Source of the DNA: Thermomonospora echinospora
GTDB taxonomy: Bacteria; Actinomycetota; Actinomycetes; Streptosporangiales; Streptosporangiaceae
Reading direction: 5' to 3'
Length of the DNA: 64,000 nt
Assembly: GCF_900108175.1 (NCBI RefSeq)
Contig: NZ_FNVO01000001.1
Location: 273,489-337,488 of the forward strand
Shown here: one piece after another, positions 32,747 to 42,558 of the stretch
Layout of the letters: each line of letters begins with the position of its first letter
Position numbering within the stretch: position 1 is the first letter of the stretch
Program-made: the position numbers and the translations under genes
The notes under the pieces: model-generated
Told to the model about the DNA's origin: nothing
The model's input: only the letters and a program-made list of their open reading frames with translations
The model's database searches: none

Positions 32747-35700
32747 ATGGCCGACTCGTTCGTACATCTCCACGTACACACCGAGTACTCCATGCTGGAC
32801 GGCGCCGCCCGGCTCAAGCAGATGTTCGCCGAGGTCGAACGGCAGAAGATGCCGGCGATCGCGATGACCGACCACGGCAACATGCACGGCGCCTACGACT
32901 TCTGGAAGCACGCCAAGGACGTGGGCGTGACCCCGATCATCGGGATCGAGGCCTACGCAGCGCCCGAGTCGCGCTTCCACAAGAAGAAGGTCCAGTGGGG
33001 CGAGCCGTCCCAGAAGCGTGACGACGTGTCCGGCGGCGGCCTGATCAACCACAAGACGCTGTGGGCGCGCGACAAGACCGGGCTGCACAACCTGTTCAAG
33101 CTGTCGAGCCGGGCCTACATGGAGGGCTTCGTCTTCAAGTACGCCCGCATGGACGAGGAGTTGCTGGCCGAGCACGCCGAGGGCGTGATGGCCACCACCG
33201 GCTGCCCGTCCGGCAAGGTGCAGACCCGGCTGCGGCTGGGGCAGTTCGACGAGGCGCTCAAGGCGGCGGCCACCTTCCAGGACATCTTCGGCAAGGACAA
33301 CTACTTCCTGGAGTTGATGGACCACGGGCTGGAGATCGAGCGCCGGGTCCGCGACGGGCTGCTGGAGATCGGCCGGCGGCTCGGCATCCCGCCGGTGGTG
33401 ACCAACGACTCCCACTACACCCACGAGTCCGAGGCCGCCGCGCACGACGCGCTGCTGTGCGTGCAGGTCGGCAAGCAGCTGGCCGACCCGGACCGGTTCC
33501 GCTTCGACGGGTCCGGCTACTACATCAAGACCGCCGACGAGATGCGCGCCATCGACACCTCCGACGCGTGGGCCGAGGGCTGCCGCAACACCCTGCTGAT
33601 CGCCGAGCGGGTCGACCCGTCCGGGTTCTTCGAGCAGCGCAACCTGATGCCGCGCTTCCCGGTGCCCGAGGGCGAGACCGAGGCGTCCTGGTTCCGCAAG
33701 GAGGTCATGCGGGGCATGGACTGGCGTTTCCCCGACGGTTACGACGACGAGCACCGCACGCAGGTCGAGTACGAGATCGACATCATCACCCAGATGGGCT
33801 TCCCCGGGTACTTCCTGGTGGTCGCCGACTTCATCATGTGGGCCAAGAAGAACGGCATCGCGGTGGGGCCGGGCCGTGGCTCGGCGGCCGGGTCGCTGGC
33901 CGCCTACGCGATGGGCATCACCGACCTGGACCCGATCCCGCATGGGCTGATCTTCGAGCGGTTCCTCAACCCCGAGCGCGTGTCCATGCCGGACGTCGAC
34001 ATCGACTTCGACGAGCGCCGGCGCGGCGATGTGATCCGCTACGTCACCGAGCGGTGGGGCGCCGACAAGGTCGCCATGATCGCCACGTTCGGCACCATCA
34101 AGGCCAAGGCCGCCGTCAAGGACGCCGGGCGGGTGCTGGGATTCCCCTACGCCCTCGGCGACCGCATCAGCAAGGCGTTCCCCCCGGCGGTGATGGGCAA
34201 GGAGATCCCGCTGTCGGGCATCTTCGACGACAAGCACCCCCGGTACGGCGAGGCGGGCGAGCTGCGCAAGCTGTACGAGGAGGAGACCGACGTCAAGCAG
34301 GTGCTGGACCTGGCGCAGGGCCTGGAGGGGCTGATCCGGCAGACCGGCGTGCACGCGGCCGGCGTGATCATGTCCGCGGAGCCGCTGACCGACCACATCC
34401 CGATCATGCGCCGCGACAGCGACGGGGCGATCATCACGCAGTTCGACTACCCGACCTGCGAGACGCTCGGCCTGCTGAAGATGGACTTCCTGGGCCTGCG
34501 CAACCTGACGATCATGGACGACGCCCTGAAGGCCATCAAGGCCAACAAGGGCATCGACATCGACCTGCTCAAGCTCGACCTCGACGACAAGCCGACGTTC
34601 GAGCTGCTGGCCCGCGGCGACACCCTGGGGGTGTTCCAGCTGGACGGCGGGCCCATGCGGTCGCTGCTGCGGCTGATGAAGCCGGACAACTTCGAGGACA
34701 TCTCCGCCGTCCTGGCGCTGTACCGGCCCGGCCCGATGGGCGCCAACTCCCACACCAACTACGCGCTGCGCAAGAACGGCCAGCAGGAGATCACCCCGAT
34801 CCACCCGGAGCTGGAGGAGCCGCTCAAGGAGATCCTCGACACCACCTACGGCCTGATCGTCTACCAGGAGCAGGTCATGGCCATCGCGCAGAAGGTGGCC
34901 GGGTACACCCTCGGCGGCGCCGACCTGCTGCGCCGCGCGATGGGCAAGAAGAAGAAGGCCGAGCTGGACCGCCAGTTCGAGTTCTTCGAGAAGGGCATGA
35001 AGGACAACGGCTACTCCGACGCCGCGATCAAGGCGCTGTGGGACATCCTGCTGCCGTTCTCCGACTACGCCTTCAACAAGGCCCACACCGCCGGATACGG
35101 GCTGGTGTCGTACTGGACGGCCTACCTGAAGGCCAACTACCCGGCCGAGTACATGGCCGCGCTGCTGACCAGCGTCAAGGACGACAAGGACAAGAGCGCC
35201 CTCTACCTCAACGAGTGCCGGCGGATGCGGATCACCGTGCTGCCGCCGGACGTCAACGAGTCCGACGCCGACTTCACCCCCAAGGGTGACACCGAGGTCC
35301 GCTTCGGCCTGTCGGCCATCCGCAACGTGGGCGACAACGTGGTGGACGGCATCATCGCCGCCCGCCGCGACAAGGGCGCCTTCACTGACTTCAACGACTT
35401 CCTCAACAAGGTGCCGCCGGCCGTGTGCAACAAGCGGGTGGTGGAGTCGCTGATCAAGGCCGGGGCGTTCGACAGCCTCGGGCACCGGCGCAAGTCGCTG
35501 CTGGTGGTGCACGAGCAGGCCATCGACTCGGTGATCGACATCAAGCGCAAGGAGGCGATCGGGCAGGACTCGCTGTTCGGCGCCTTCGACGAGGGCGAGG
35601 ACTCCGCTGCGTTCACGGTCGCCATCCCCGAGGGTGAGGAGTGGGACAAGACCACGCTGCTGGCCTTCGAGCGGGAGATGCTCGGCCTGTACGTCTCCGA

Positions 35701-36280
35701 CCATCCGCTGCTGGGCGTGGAGCACATCCTGGCCAAGGAGGCCGACGCCTCGATCGCCACGCTGACCGCCGACGGCGATCGGCCCGACGGGCAGGTCGTC
35801 ACGGTGGCCGGGCTGCTGTCGGGCCTGCAGCGCAAGGTCACCAAGCAGGGCAACTCGTGGGCGATGTTCCAGCTGGAGGACCTCGGCGGCTCCATCGAGG
35901 TGATGTGCTTCCCCTCCTCCTACCAGCTGTGCTCCACGCTGCTGGCCGAGGATGCGATCCTGGTGGTCAAGGGCCGGCTGGACAAGCGCGAGGACGTCGC
36001 CAAGATCATCGCGATGGAGGTGACCCAGCCGGACCTGACGGTCAGTGAGTCGGGCGCGCCGCTGGCGGTCAGCATGCCGATCGGGCGCTGCACCCCGCCG
36101 GTCGTGGAACGGCTCAAGGAGGTCCTCACCACCCATCCCGGCTCCAACGAGGTGCACCTGCACCTGCAGAACGGCCCGCGCACCACGGTCGTCCGCCTCG
36201 ACGACAAGCTGCGGGTGGCCCCCTCGCCCGCCCTGATGGGCGACCTCAAGCAACTGCTCGGCCCGTCCTGCCTGCTGTGA
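32747..36280 (+). CDS. dnaE: DNA polymerase III alpha subunit (replicative DnaE1 type)
   Basis: Replicative polymerase subunit, 1177 residues. The PHP domain starts immediately ([15 protein letters not shown], residues 5-19; [10 protein letters not shown]). The palm carries the catalytic acidic motif [19 protein letters not shown] near residues 413-431. Further C-terminal are the helix-hairpin-helix region and an OB-fold ([36 protein letters not shown], around 1020-1060). Length and intact PHP residues fit DnaE1 rather than the mutagenic ImuC/DnaE2 type. ATG 32747 is preceded by AGGAGG. Confidence 0.96.
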   Translation: MADSFVHLHVHTEYSMLDGAARLKQMFAEVERQKMPAIAMTDHGNMHGAYDFWKHAKDVGVTPIIGIEAYAAPESRFHKKKVQWGEPSQKRDDVSGGGLINHKTLWARDKTGLHNLFKLSSRAYMEGFVFKYARMDEELLAEHAEGVMATTGCPSGKVQTRLRLGQFDEALKAAATFQDIFGKDNYFLELMDHGLEIERRVRDGLLEIGRRLGIPPVVTNDSHYTHESEAAAHDALLCVQVGKQLADPDRFRFDGSGYYIKTADEMRAIDTSDAWAEGCRNTLLIAERVDPSGFFEQRNLMPRFPVPEGETEASWFRKEVMRGMDWRFPDGYDDEHRTQVEYEIDIITQMGFPGYFLVVADFIMWAKKNGIAVGPGRGSAAGSLAAYAMGITDLDPIPHGLIFERFLNPERVSMPDVDIDFDERRRGDVIRYVTERWGADKVAMIATFGTIKAKAAVKDAGRVLGFPYALGDRISKAFPPAVMGKEIPLSGIFDDKHPRYGEAGELRKLYEEETDVKQVLDLAQGLEGLIRQTGVHAAGVIMSAEPLTDHIPIMRRDSDGAIITQFDYPTCETLGLLKMDFLGLRNLTIMDDALKAIKANKGIDIDLLKLDLDDKPTFELLARGDTLGVFQLDGGPMRSLLRLMKPDNFEDISAVLALYRPGPMGANSHTNYALRKNGQQEITPIHPELEEPLKEILDTTYGLIVYQEQVMAIAQKVAGYTLGGADLLRRAMGKKKKAELDRQFEFFEKGMKDNGYSDAAIKALWDILLPFSDYAFNKAHTAGYGLVSYWTAYLKANYPAEYMAALLTSVKDDKDKSALYLNECRRMRITVLPPDVNESDADFTPKGDTEVRFGLSAIRNVGDNVVDGIIAARRDKGAFTDFNDFLNKVPPAVCNKRVVESLIKAGAFDSLGHRRKSLLVVHEQAIDSVIDIKRKEAIGQDSLFGAFDEGEDSAAFTVAIPEGEEWDKTTLLAFEREMLGLYVSDHPLLGVEHILAKEADASIATLTADGDRPDGQVVTVAGLLSGLQRKVTKQGNSWAMFQLEDLGGSIEVMCFPSSYQLCSTLLAEDAILVVKGRLDKREDVAKIIAMEVTQPDLTVSESGAPLAVSMPIGRCTPPVVERLKEVLTTHPGSNEVHLHLQNGPRTTVVRLDDKLRVAPSPALMGDLKQLLGPSCLL

Positions 36281-36286
36281 GCGGCG

Positions 36287-36319
36287 CGATCCCGCGGCCG
36301 CCGGGCGGTCGCGGGATCG
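36287..36319. terminator. Terminator between dnaE and the convergent FAD oxidase gene
   Basis: CGATCCCGCG (36287-36296) and CGCGGGATCG (36310-36319) are perfect ten-base inverted repeats, extended inward by partial pairing. The hairpin lies seven bases after the dnaE stop and could serve both converging genes. There is no U tract. Confidence 0.65.
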
Positions 36320-36369
36320 TCGTCCGTTCCCGCCCGGCGAGGCGATCGTGACGGACCGTACGGTCCCCG

Positions 36370-37740
36370 TCAGCTCTCCGGGAGAACGACGTGGTTGCCG
36401 GCGAAGAGGTTGGCGGGGTCGTACCGCTTCTTGACCTCGGCCAGCCGCCGGTAGTCCTGCGGGGTGAAGGCCGCCGCGGTCCGGTCCGGGTCGGTCAGGA
36501 AGTTCAGGAACGTGCCGCCGGTGGTGTAGGGACCGATCCGCGCGGCAGCGTCCCGTACGGCCGACCGGACGGCGTCCACCTGCTCGGGGCGTTCAGCCTC
36601 CGCGCCGAACATGGCAGAGAACGGGACGTCGCGGTGACCGGCCGGCCCGGCGCCCTCGGGCGGCCGGGCCATCGCCCCGCCCCAGTGCCGCACGTCAACC
36701 GCCGCGACCGGCCCGCCGTCCTCGACCACCCCGATCATCGCGTCGACGGCGTCGCCCGGTAGGTCGTCGAGCAGTTCCAGACGTTCCTCGATGGCCGACG
36801 GCGGGGGCGGCGGCCTCAGCAGCGTCGAGGTGTCGGCGTAGGCGATCGGACGCAGCCCGTCCACCAGGGGCGCTCCGGCGGCCTCGCGCAGCGGCGCCAG
36901 CATGCGTTCGGCGTCGTCGGCCTCCCCCAGGTAGAACACCCGCAGGGCCAGGACGCGCCGGCCCCGCAGCGGCTCGGGCAGTTCGGGGGACGGCGGCATC
37001 CGCATCATCGTGATCGCGGTGTTGGACTCGTCCGGCTCCTCCGGCGCCCACTCGCGGTAGCGCGCCAGCACTTGCGCGGCCCGGTCGAAGCCGAACACGG
37101 CCATCCCGGCGTAGATGGGCCCAACCGGATACAGCGGCAGCTCCAGTGCCGTCACCAGCGCGAACCCGCCGCCTCCGCCGCGCATCGCCCACAGCAGATC
37201 GGGATGCTCGTCGCCGCGGACGGTGAGCATCTCCCCGTCGGCGGTCACCACCTCGGCGCCCAGCACCCCGTCGGCGGCGTAACCGTGCCTGCGCGACATC
37301 CAGCCGGTGCCGCCACCGAGCGTGTAGCCCACCACGCCCACCGTGGGCGAACTACCCGACAGCGGGGCCAGCCCGAACGGCGCGGCGGCGGTGACGACAT
37401 CCCCCCACACGGCCCCCGCGCCCACCCGGACGGTGCGGCGCGCGGGGTCGACCCGGACGCCGTTCATCGCCGAGGTCCGCAGCAGCAGCCCGCCGTCACA
37501 GGCCCGCACCGCCCCGTGCCCGGTGGACTGTACGGTGATCGGCAGGCCGTGCGCGCCCGCCGCGCGGACCACCGCCTGCACCTCCCGCGACCCGGCCGCC
37601 TCGGCGATCAGCGCCGGGCGGTGCTCCACCAGACGCCGCCACGGCTGCCGGGCGGTGTCGTAGCCATTGTCGCCGGGCAGCAGCACCCGGAGCCCGGCGT
37701 CCCGCAGTTCCCGGACCGCGGGGACAACACTTTCACGCAC
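36370..37740 (-). CDS. Berberine-bridge-type FAD-dependent oxidase
   Basis: The 456-residue product has an FAD-binding PCMH domain: ITVQSTGHGAVRACDGGLLLRTSAMNGVRVD, VRVGAGAVWGDV, TLGGGTGWMSRRHGYAADGV and GGGGGFALVTALEL. A C-terminal BBE motif, YDPANLFAGNHVV, follows. The His in STGHG is at the position of the 8-alpha-histidyl flavin linkage in this family. There is no signal peptide, so it is probably cytoplasmic. Such oxidases act on sugars, alkaloids or polyketides; the substrate here is unknown. GTG 37740 with AAGGAGGG upstream. It stands alone, divergent from the two-component genes. Confidence 0.88.
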   Translation of the reverse strand: MRESVVPAVRELRDAGLRVLLPGDNGYDTARQPWRRLVEHRPALIAEAAGSREVQAVVRAAGAHGLPITVQSTGHGAVRACDGGLLLRTSAMNGVRVDPARRTVRVGAGAVWGDVVTAAAPFGLAPLSGSSPTVGVVGYTLGGGTGWMSRRHGYAADGVLGAEVVTADGEMLTVRGDEHPDLLWAMRGGGGGFALVTALELPLYPVGPIYAGMAVFGFDRAAQVLARYREWAPEEPDESNTAITMMRMPPSPELPEPLRGRRVLALRVFYLGEADDAERMLAPLREAAGAPLVDGLRPIAYADTSTLLRPPPPPSAIEERLELLDDLPGDAVDAMIGVVEDGGPVAAVDVRHWGGAMARPPEGAGPAGHRDVPFSAMFGAEAERPEQVDAVRSAVRDAAARIGPYTTGGTFLNFLTDPDRTAAAFTPQDYRRLAEVKKRYDPANLFAGNHVVLPES

Positions 37741-38126
37741 CTGTGACCCTCCTTGTCACTTGCGGTTGAACAGTCGCCTGGTCCAGCACCGCCGGCACCC
37801 CGGGCCCGACGCCCGCCCGCCGCGCGCCGCCCGCGGCCGGGCGTCGGGCGGCGGGCGGCGGGCGGCGCGCGGGTGCTGTCGCAGACCTTCACCAGGTCCG
37901 CGGCCTCGATGGCCGGATGTGCAGGTGAGGCCACAGGGCCTCCTCGCTGTCGCGCTGTCCGGAACCGATGCTGGCTGTCGATACCCCGAAGGGGCATCCC
38001 GCGAGGGAAGGCTTTCGTGACTGCCGCCGGGGGCGCAGCGGGCGCGTGCGTACTGCGGGGGAAGTAGCGCCGATCTCCTCTCGGCGGCGGACGCCCGGTC
38101 CGTGGCGGCTGGTTTATGGTGCGGGC
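37741..38126. other. Intergenic region between the FAD oxidase and two-component genes
   Basis: 386 bases without a convincing gene, holding the divergent promoters of both neighbours and the GC palindrome at 37804-37873. The ribosome site AAGGAGGG of the FAD gene lies at about 37747-37754. TTTATGGT at 38112-38119, close to the kinase ATG, is a weak -10-like sequence. Confidence 0.5.
37804..37873. repeat. Dense GC-only inverted repeats
   Basis: GCCCGACGCCCG (37804-37815) and CGGGCGTCGGGC (37838-37849) are perfect 12-base inverted repeats. They are interleaved with a second partly complementary pair formed by GCCCGCCCGCCGCGCGCC and GCGGGCGGCGGGCGGCGC. The whole 70-base block contains a single A and two T, and can fold into competing hairpins in the leader of the FAD oxidase gene. 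Confidence 0.65.
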
Positions 38127-39320
38127 ATGGGTTTGCGGGGCATTCGGCGGGTCCGTGTACCCGACGCGCTACAGGACTTCGCCATGGCGGCGGGTGCGGC
38201 GGTGTTCGTGCTGGTGGGTGTGGCCACCGCGCCCCCGGGACGGACGGGGCTGGACGCGTTCGGGGTCGCCCTGCTGCTCGGCGGGGCGCTGGCGCTGGTC
38301 GGCCTGCGCCGGGCCCCGGCCGCGACGCTGGCCGTCGCCACCGTGTGCGGGCTCGGCTACCTGCTGCGCGGCTATCCCGGCGTGGCCGCCGCGGTCCCGG
38401 TGATGATCTCGCTGTTCGCCGCCGCCAGGGCCGGTCACCGGCGGACGGTGGCCCTGCCCTTCGCCGCGCTGCTGGTGCTGATGGCCGGCGACCTGACCGT
38501 CGCCGAGGTCGGCCTGCCCCCGCGCCAGATCGTCCAGGACCGGTTCCTGCTGGCCGGCTGGCTGGTGGCCAGCGCCGCGCTGGGCGGGGCGTTCCGGCAG
38601 TGGGGCAACTACGTCAGGGAGGCCGAACGGCGCGCCGCCGAGGCCGAGCGCACCCGTGAGGAGGCCGCCCTGCGCCGAGCCGGGGAGGAGCGGCTGCGGA
38701 TCGCCCGCGAGCTGCACGACTCGCTCACCCACAGCATCTCGATCATCAAGGTGCAGACCGGGGTGGCCGTCCATCTGGCCCGCAAGCGCGGCGAGCGGGT
38801 GCCGGACGCGCTGCTGGCCGTCCAGGAGGCCAGCGCCGAGGCGATGCGGGAGCTGCGCGCCACCCTGGAGGTGCTGCGCGACGGCGACCCGGGCGGCAGC
38901 GGGCTGGACCGGCTCGGCGAACTGGTGGAGCGGGCGCGCTCGGCCGGGCAGCCGGTCGCCCTGACCGTCGACGGGGACGAGCGGGCGGTGCCCCCCGAGG
39001 TCGGCCGGGCCGCCTACCGGATCGTCCAGGAGGCCCTGACCAACATCACCCGGCATGCCGGGCCCGCGTTGGCGGAGGTGCGCCTCACCTATGGCGCCGA
39101 CACGCTGACCGTCCGGGTGGACGACGACGGCCTCGGCACCGGGGGCGCCGCCGGCGGCGCCGGGATGGGGCTGGTGGGCATGCGCGAGCGGGTCGCCGAG
39201 CTCGGCGGGCGGCTGCGGACCGGGCCCCGGCCCGAGGGCGGCTTCACGGTGTGCGCCGAGCTGCCGATCCCCGTCGCCGCTTTGCCGCCGCAGGCCGCGC
39301 CGGTGCCGGAAGCGTCATGA
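38127..39320 (+). CDS. NarL-type sensor histidine kinase
   Basis: Membrane sensor kinase, 397 residues. About six hydrophobic segments occupy residues 15-165, followed by a short linker and a HisKA_3 dimerisation domain with RIARELHDSLTHSISI (phospho-acceptor His197). An HATPase_c domain (VQEALTNITRHAGPA, DDDGLG, GMGLVGMRERVAELGGRL) completes it. There is no large extracellular sensor domain, so the signal is probably sensed in or near the membrane. It overlaps its response regulator by four bases (ATGA). Confidence 0.92.
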   Translation: MGLRGIRRVRVPDALQDFAMAAGAAVFVLVGVATAPPGRTGLDAFGVALLLGGALALVGLRRAPAATLAVATVCGLGYLLRGYPGVAAAVPVMISLFAAARAGHRRTVALPFAALLVLMAGDLTVAEVGLPPRQIVQDRFLLAGWLVASAALGGAFRQWGNYVREAERRAAEAERTREEAALRRAGEERLRIARELHDSLTHSISIIKVQTGVAVHLARKRGERVPDALLAVQEASAEAMRELRATLEVLRDGDPGGSGLDRLGELVERARSAGQPVALTVDGDERAVPPEVGRAAYRIVQEALTNITRHAGPALAEVRLTYGADTLTVRVDDDGLGTGGAAGGAGMGLVGMRERVAELGGRLRTGPRPEGGFTVCAELPIPVAALPPQAAPVPEAS

Positions 39321-39973
39321 TCCGGGTGCTGCTGGTGGACGACCAGCCGCTGATCCGGGCGGGATTTCGGGCGCTGCTGGAGGCCGAGGAGGACATCGAG
39401 GTGGTCGCCGAGGCCGCCGACGGGCTGCGCGGCGTCGAGCTGGCCGCCGCGCACCTGCCCGACGTGGCGCTGATCGACGTGCAGATGCCGGTGCTGGACG
39501 GCATCGAGGCGACCCGCCGGATCGCCGCCGACCCCCGGCTATCGGGCGTGCACGTGGTGATCCTGACCAACTACGGCCTGGACGAGTACGTCTACGACGC
39601 GCTGCGAGCGGGCGCCGGCGGCTTCCTGGTCAAGGACACCGAGCCCGCCGACCTGCTGCACGGCGTCCGGGTGGCGGCGCGCGGCGACGCCCTGCTGTCG
39701 CCGGCCATCACCCGCCGGCTGATCGGCGAGTTCGTCGCCCGGCCCCTGGACGGCCGGGTCGGCGCCGGGCTCGCCGAGCTGACCAACCGGGAACGAGAGG
39801 TGGTGGCGCTGGTGGCCGGGGGGCTGTCCAACGACGAGATCGCCGAGCACCTGGTGATCAGCCCGGTCACCGTCAAGACCCATGTCAGTCGGGCGATGAC
39901 CAAGCTGCACGCCCGCGACCGCGCCCAGCTGGTGGTGTTCGCCTACCAGGCCCGGCTGGTCACGCCTCCGTGA
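39317..39973 (+). CDS. NarL/FixJ-family response regulator
   Basis: A 218-residue DNA-binding regulator. The receiver domain begins MIRVLLVDDQPLIRAGF with the phospho-acceptor at Asp54 (VALIDVQMPVLDG) and the conserved Lys in FLVKDT. The C-terminal LuxR-type helix-turn-helix is LTNREREVVALVAGGLSNDEIAEHLVISPVTVKTHVSRAMTKL. It is cognate to the overlapping kinase. Targets are unknown; nothing in the sequence links it specifically to the neighbouring polysaccharide genes. Its last 14 bases overlap the convergent DUF6882 gene. Confidence 0.93.
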   Translation: MIRVLLVDDQPLIRAGFRALLEAEEDIEVVAEAADGLRGVELAAAHLPDVALIDVQMPVLDGIEATRRIAADPRLSGVHVVILTNYGLDEYVYDALRAGAGGFLVKDTEPADLLHGVRVAARGDALLSPAITRRLIGEFVARPLDGRVGAGLAELTNREREVVALVAGGLSNDEIAEHLVISPVTVKTHVSRAMTKLHARDRAQLVVFAYQARLVTPP

Positions 39974-40688
39974 ACGCCTCGCCGCCGGCCGAGGACTGCC
40001 AGTCGGTCAGCCGGCCCCGGGAGTCGAAGCGGGCCCGGGCGGAGCCGCCGCCGGGCGTGCGGGCCTCGATCGAGGCGGAGGTCTCCCGGTAGGGCACCCG
40101 GTGGTGGCTGAGGAACCGGGCCAGGGTGAGCCGGGGGTCGTGCGGGAAGAGGCCGGCCGCGTTCAGGACCAGTCGGGGCACCGGGATCGGGTCCCAGCCG
40201 GCCCTCGGCGTCTGCGGGTCGTCCACGTGCAGGTAGGCCGAGCCGCCGTCGTAGCCGGCGCCGATGTAGCCGCCCCCGCCGAGGATCCCGCCGGCCACCA
40301 TCGCGACCAGTTCGCCGCCGTGTCCGGCGGGGCCGTCGTACCACGACAGGTCCACCTCGGGGGTGACCAGTTCCGGCACGCCGAGCCGCTCGCCGATCTC
40401 GCGGACCACCAGGGTGGGCGCCACCGCGGGGTGGCCCTCGCCGAACTGCGGGTTGGCCCACCCCCACAGCCAGGTCTGTTCCCGTACCGCGTAGCTGCCC
40501 AGCAGGGACACCCGTACCGTCACGCCGCCGCTGGAGTAGGTGCGCGCGGTCAGGTCGGCGTTCCAGTCCTCACGTGGCAGGAACTCCGCCAGGGTCTCCT
40601 GCTGCTGCAGGACGACCGCGGCGAGGGCCGCGCCGAGGCGCTGGAAGGCGGGGCTGAACCCGGCCTGCGTCGTGGTGGGACCAGACAT
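39960..40688 (-). CDS. DUF6882-like protein
   Basis: A 242-residue soluble protein of unknown function. The segment RVSLLGSYAVREQTWLWGWANPQF resembles the hallmark TWLWGWAN motif of DUF6882 proteins. A Gly-rich central loop (GGILGGGGYIGAGYDGG) and a C-terminal half with ARFDSRGRLTDWQ follow. ATG 40686-40688 is chosen because a GATAAT (-10-like, 40703-40698) lies nine bases upstream, so the mRNA may be nearly leaderless. The upstream GTG at 40697 abuts that hexamer. Confidence 0.75.
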   Translation of the reverse strand: MSGPTTTQAGFSPAFQRLGAALAAVVLQQQETLAEFLPREDWNADLTARTYSSGGVTVRVSLLGSYAVREQTWLWGWANPQFGEGHPAVAPTLVVREIGERLGVPELVTPEVDLSWYDGPAGHGGELVAMVAGGILGGGGYIGAGYDGGSAYLHVDDPQTPRAGWDPIPVPRLVLNAAGLFPHDPRLTLARFLSHHRVPYRETSASIEARTPGGGSARARFDSRGRLTDWQSSAGGEAFTEA

Positions 40689-40703
40689 GTCGGGCACATT
40701 ATC

Positions 40704-41249
40704 TCAGGGATCGGCGCGGGTTTCCGCCCCGTCGGCGGGTCGGCCGGGTCCGGGCCGCCCCGGCCCCCGCCGGACGCGTCCGGCATCCGGCGCCGGCGGA
40801 CGGAGCTCCGCCCTCGGGCGGCGCGGCCCCTGATGTCGTTTCCGTGTTTGATCGTTTACTTACCGGAGTCGCCGCCCATTTTCCGGGCATTGCCGGATTC
40901 GTTACTAGATGTTCCGTCCAATATAAAGTCCATGGTCTGCCAGAGGTTGATCATGGCGGGATGATATATAGGCCGGATTTGCTGGGTGTGGGCGGCGCTG
41001 TCGGAGTCTTGGCCGAGGTCACACGGCTGACCTGGGGGTCTCGCATCGAAGTGGTGTAGACCTGTGGCATATGTCCTGCTATGGTCATTGCTGCTCTGCG
41101 GTGGGGGGTCCCGGGCTTCGCGTGCTTTACAACGACGTTTCGTGCGTGGCCGTCATGTAAACAGAGTGCTAATTCTGCCGGTCGACTTAATTGTCACCTC
41201 CCGGGTTCATCCTTTACCGCTAATATCCGCAGGTGCCGGTAAAGGGCGA
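40704..41249 (+). promoter_or_regulatory. AT-richer leader region upstream of the polysaccharide operon
   Basis: From about 40840 to 41250 the sequence is visibly AT-richer than anything else in the window (ATATAAAG at 40921-40928, GATGATATATAGG at 40960-40972, CTTAATTGTC, CTAATATCC). It has no clear coding bias; short frames use T/A third positions freely. A nine-base inverted repeat CCTTTACCG / CGGTAAAGG (41211-41219 and 41237-41245) lies just before the first possible start codon. I read this as a long regulatory leader of the downstream genes; xenogeneic silencing targets often look like this. No known riboswitch class was recognised. Confidence 0.5.
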
Positions 41250-42557
41250 ATGGTCCATTCCGGTGGGGCGGCCACCGCGGGGGTGCCGCCGGGGGAGGGT
41301 TCGTTGTCATCTGTCTCGGATTTCCTTGAGGGTGCCTACACGCGCGCGATCGCGGACGGGAACTGGCGTCAGCTGGTGCCGCTGGGGCTGGCGGGGCTGC
41401 TGGTGTGGTCGTTGTGGGCGTACCGTGTCGTGCTGTCCCGATTGGCCAAGCCGATCGTCAACGACTTCCGCACCTCGGTGTCGGTGATCATCCCGTCCTA
41501 CCGGGAGGACCCCGACATCCTGCTCAAGTGCCTGGACAGCTGGCTGGCCCAGGACCCCACCGAGCTGATCCTGGTCGTGGACGTGGCGGACGTGGAGTGC
41601 CAGCGCCGCCTGGCTCAGGTGGAGGACCCGCGGCTGCGGGTGCTGGTGTACGAGCACGCCGGCAAGCGCTCGGCGCTGGGCGTGGGCATCCGGGCGGCCA
41701 ACTGCGAGATCGTGGTGTTCGCCGACTCTGACACCTGGTGGCAGCCGGGCCTGCTGGAGGCCGTGCAGATGCCCTTCGTCGACCCCGACGTCGGCGGCGT
41801 CGGTACCCAGCAGAACGTCTACCAGCGCGAGACCAGCGTCTGGCGGCGGATCGCCGACTGGCTGGTCAACCTGCGCTACTACGACTACGTCCCGGCCATG
41901 GGCAGCAAGGGCGGGGTGGCCTGCCTGTCCGGCCGCACCGCCGCCTACCGGCGCTCGGCGATCCTGCCGGTGGTGGAGAACCTGGAGAACGAGTTCTTCC
42001 TGGGCCGCCGCTGCATCGCCGGCGACGACGGCCGGCTGACCTGGCTGGTGCTGGCCTCCGGCTACAAGACCGTGCACCAGTCCACGGCGCGGGCCGTGTC
42101 GATGTTCCCCGACTCTTTTCGGGCCTTCGTCAAACAGCGGATCCGCTGGAGCCGCAATTCCTACCGCTGCTACCTGACGGCGCTGTGGAAGGGCTGGCTG
42201 TGGAAGACGCCGTTCGTCACCAAGGTGACCGTGCTGCAGATTCTGCTGACCCCGGTCACCATGGGCATCACACTGGCCTACCTGCTGTTCAGCCGGCTGC
42301 AGCTCACCCCGCTGGGCATCGGGCTGGCGGTGGGATGGCTGCTGCTGGGCCGGGGCGTCCGCGGCTGGTCGCACCTCAAGCGGCACCCCAAGGAGATCGT
42401 GCTGCTGCCGCTGCTGGCGCTGGTGGTGATCATGATCGCGCTGCCGATCAAGCTGTACGCGTTCGTCACCATGAACAAGCAGGGCTGGCTGACCCGCAGC
42501 TCCGAGCAGGTCGGCGGGGCGGGCCAGACCGCCGCGACGCTCCAGGAAGCGGCCTGA
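41250..42557 (+). CDS. Processive family-2 polysaccharide synthase (hyaluronan/alginate synthase type)
   Basis: Membrane glycosyltransferase predicted to polymerise a nucleotide sugar and export the chain. One membrane segment lies near residues 45-65, then the GT2 domain (SVSVIIPSYREDPDILLKCLDSWL). Catalytic motifs are FADSDT (Asp159, Asp161), IAGDDGR (Asp259, Asp260) and QRIRW (Gln296-Trp300), the D,D,D,QxxRW set of processive synthases. At least three C-terminal membrane segments follow. The ATG at 41250 is used; a TTG at 41304 with GGAGGG four bases upstream is an equally good start. It is followed within two bases by the first beta-helix gene. Glucuronate use is inferred from the UDP-glucose dehydrogenase at the operon end. 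Confidence 0.88.
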   Translation: MVHSGGAATAGVPPGEGSLSSVSDFLEGAYTRAIADGNWRQLVPLGLAGLLVWSLWAYRVVLSRLAKPIVNDFRTSVSVIIPSYREDPDILLKCLDSWLAQDPTELILVVDVADVECQRRLAQVEDPRLRVLVYEHAGKRSALGVGIRAANCEIVVFADSDTWWQPGLLEAVQMPFVDPDVGGVGTQQNVYQRETSVWRRIADWLVNLRYYDYVPAMGSKGGVACLSGRTAAYRRSAILPVVENLENEFFLGRRCIAGDDGRLTWLVLASGYKTVHQSTARAVSMFPDSFRAFVKQRIRWSRNSYRCYLTALWKGWLWKTPFVTKVTVLQILLTPVTMGITLAYLLFSRLQLTPLGIGLAVGWLLLGRGVRGWSHLKRHPKEIVLLPLLALVVIMIALPIKLYAFVTMNKQGWLTRSSEQVGGAGQTAATLQEAA

Positions 42558-42558
42558 G

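Noticed and set aside
32729..36253. 1174-codon minus-strand frame opposite dnaE
   Set aside because: Pure antisense of dnaE; composition (Val/His/Gln/Asp/Leu) follows from the high third-position GC of the sense gene.
40844..41059. 71-codon plus-strand frame in the AT-rich leader
   Set aside because: It has no third-position GC bias, no ribosome site and no recognisable domain; better explained as leader DNA.
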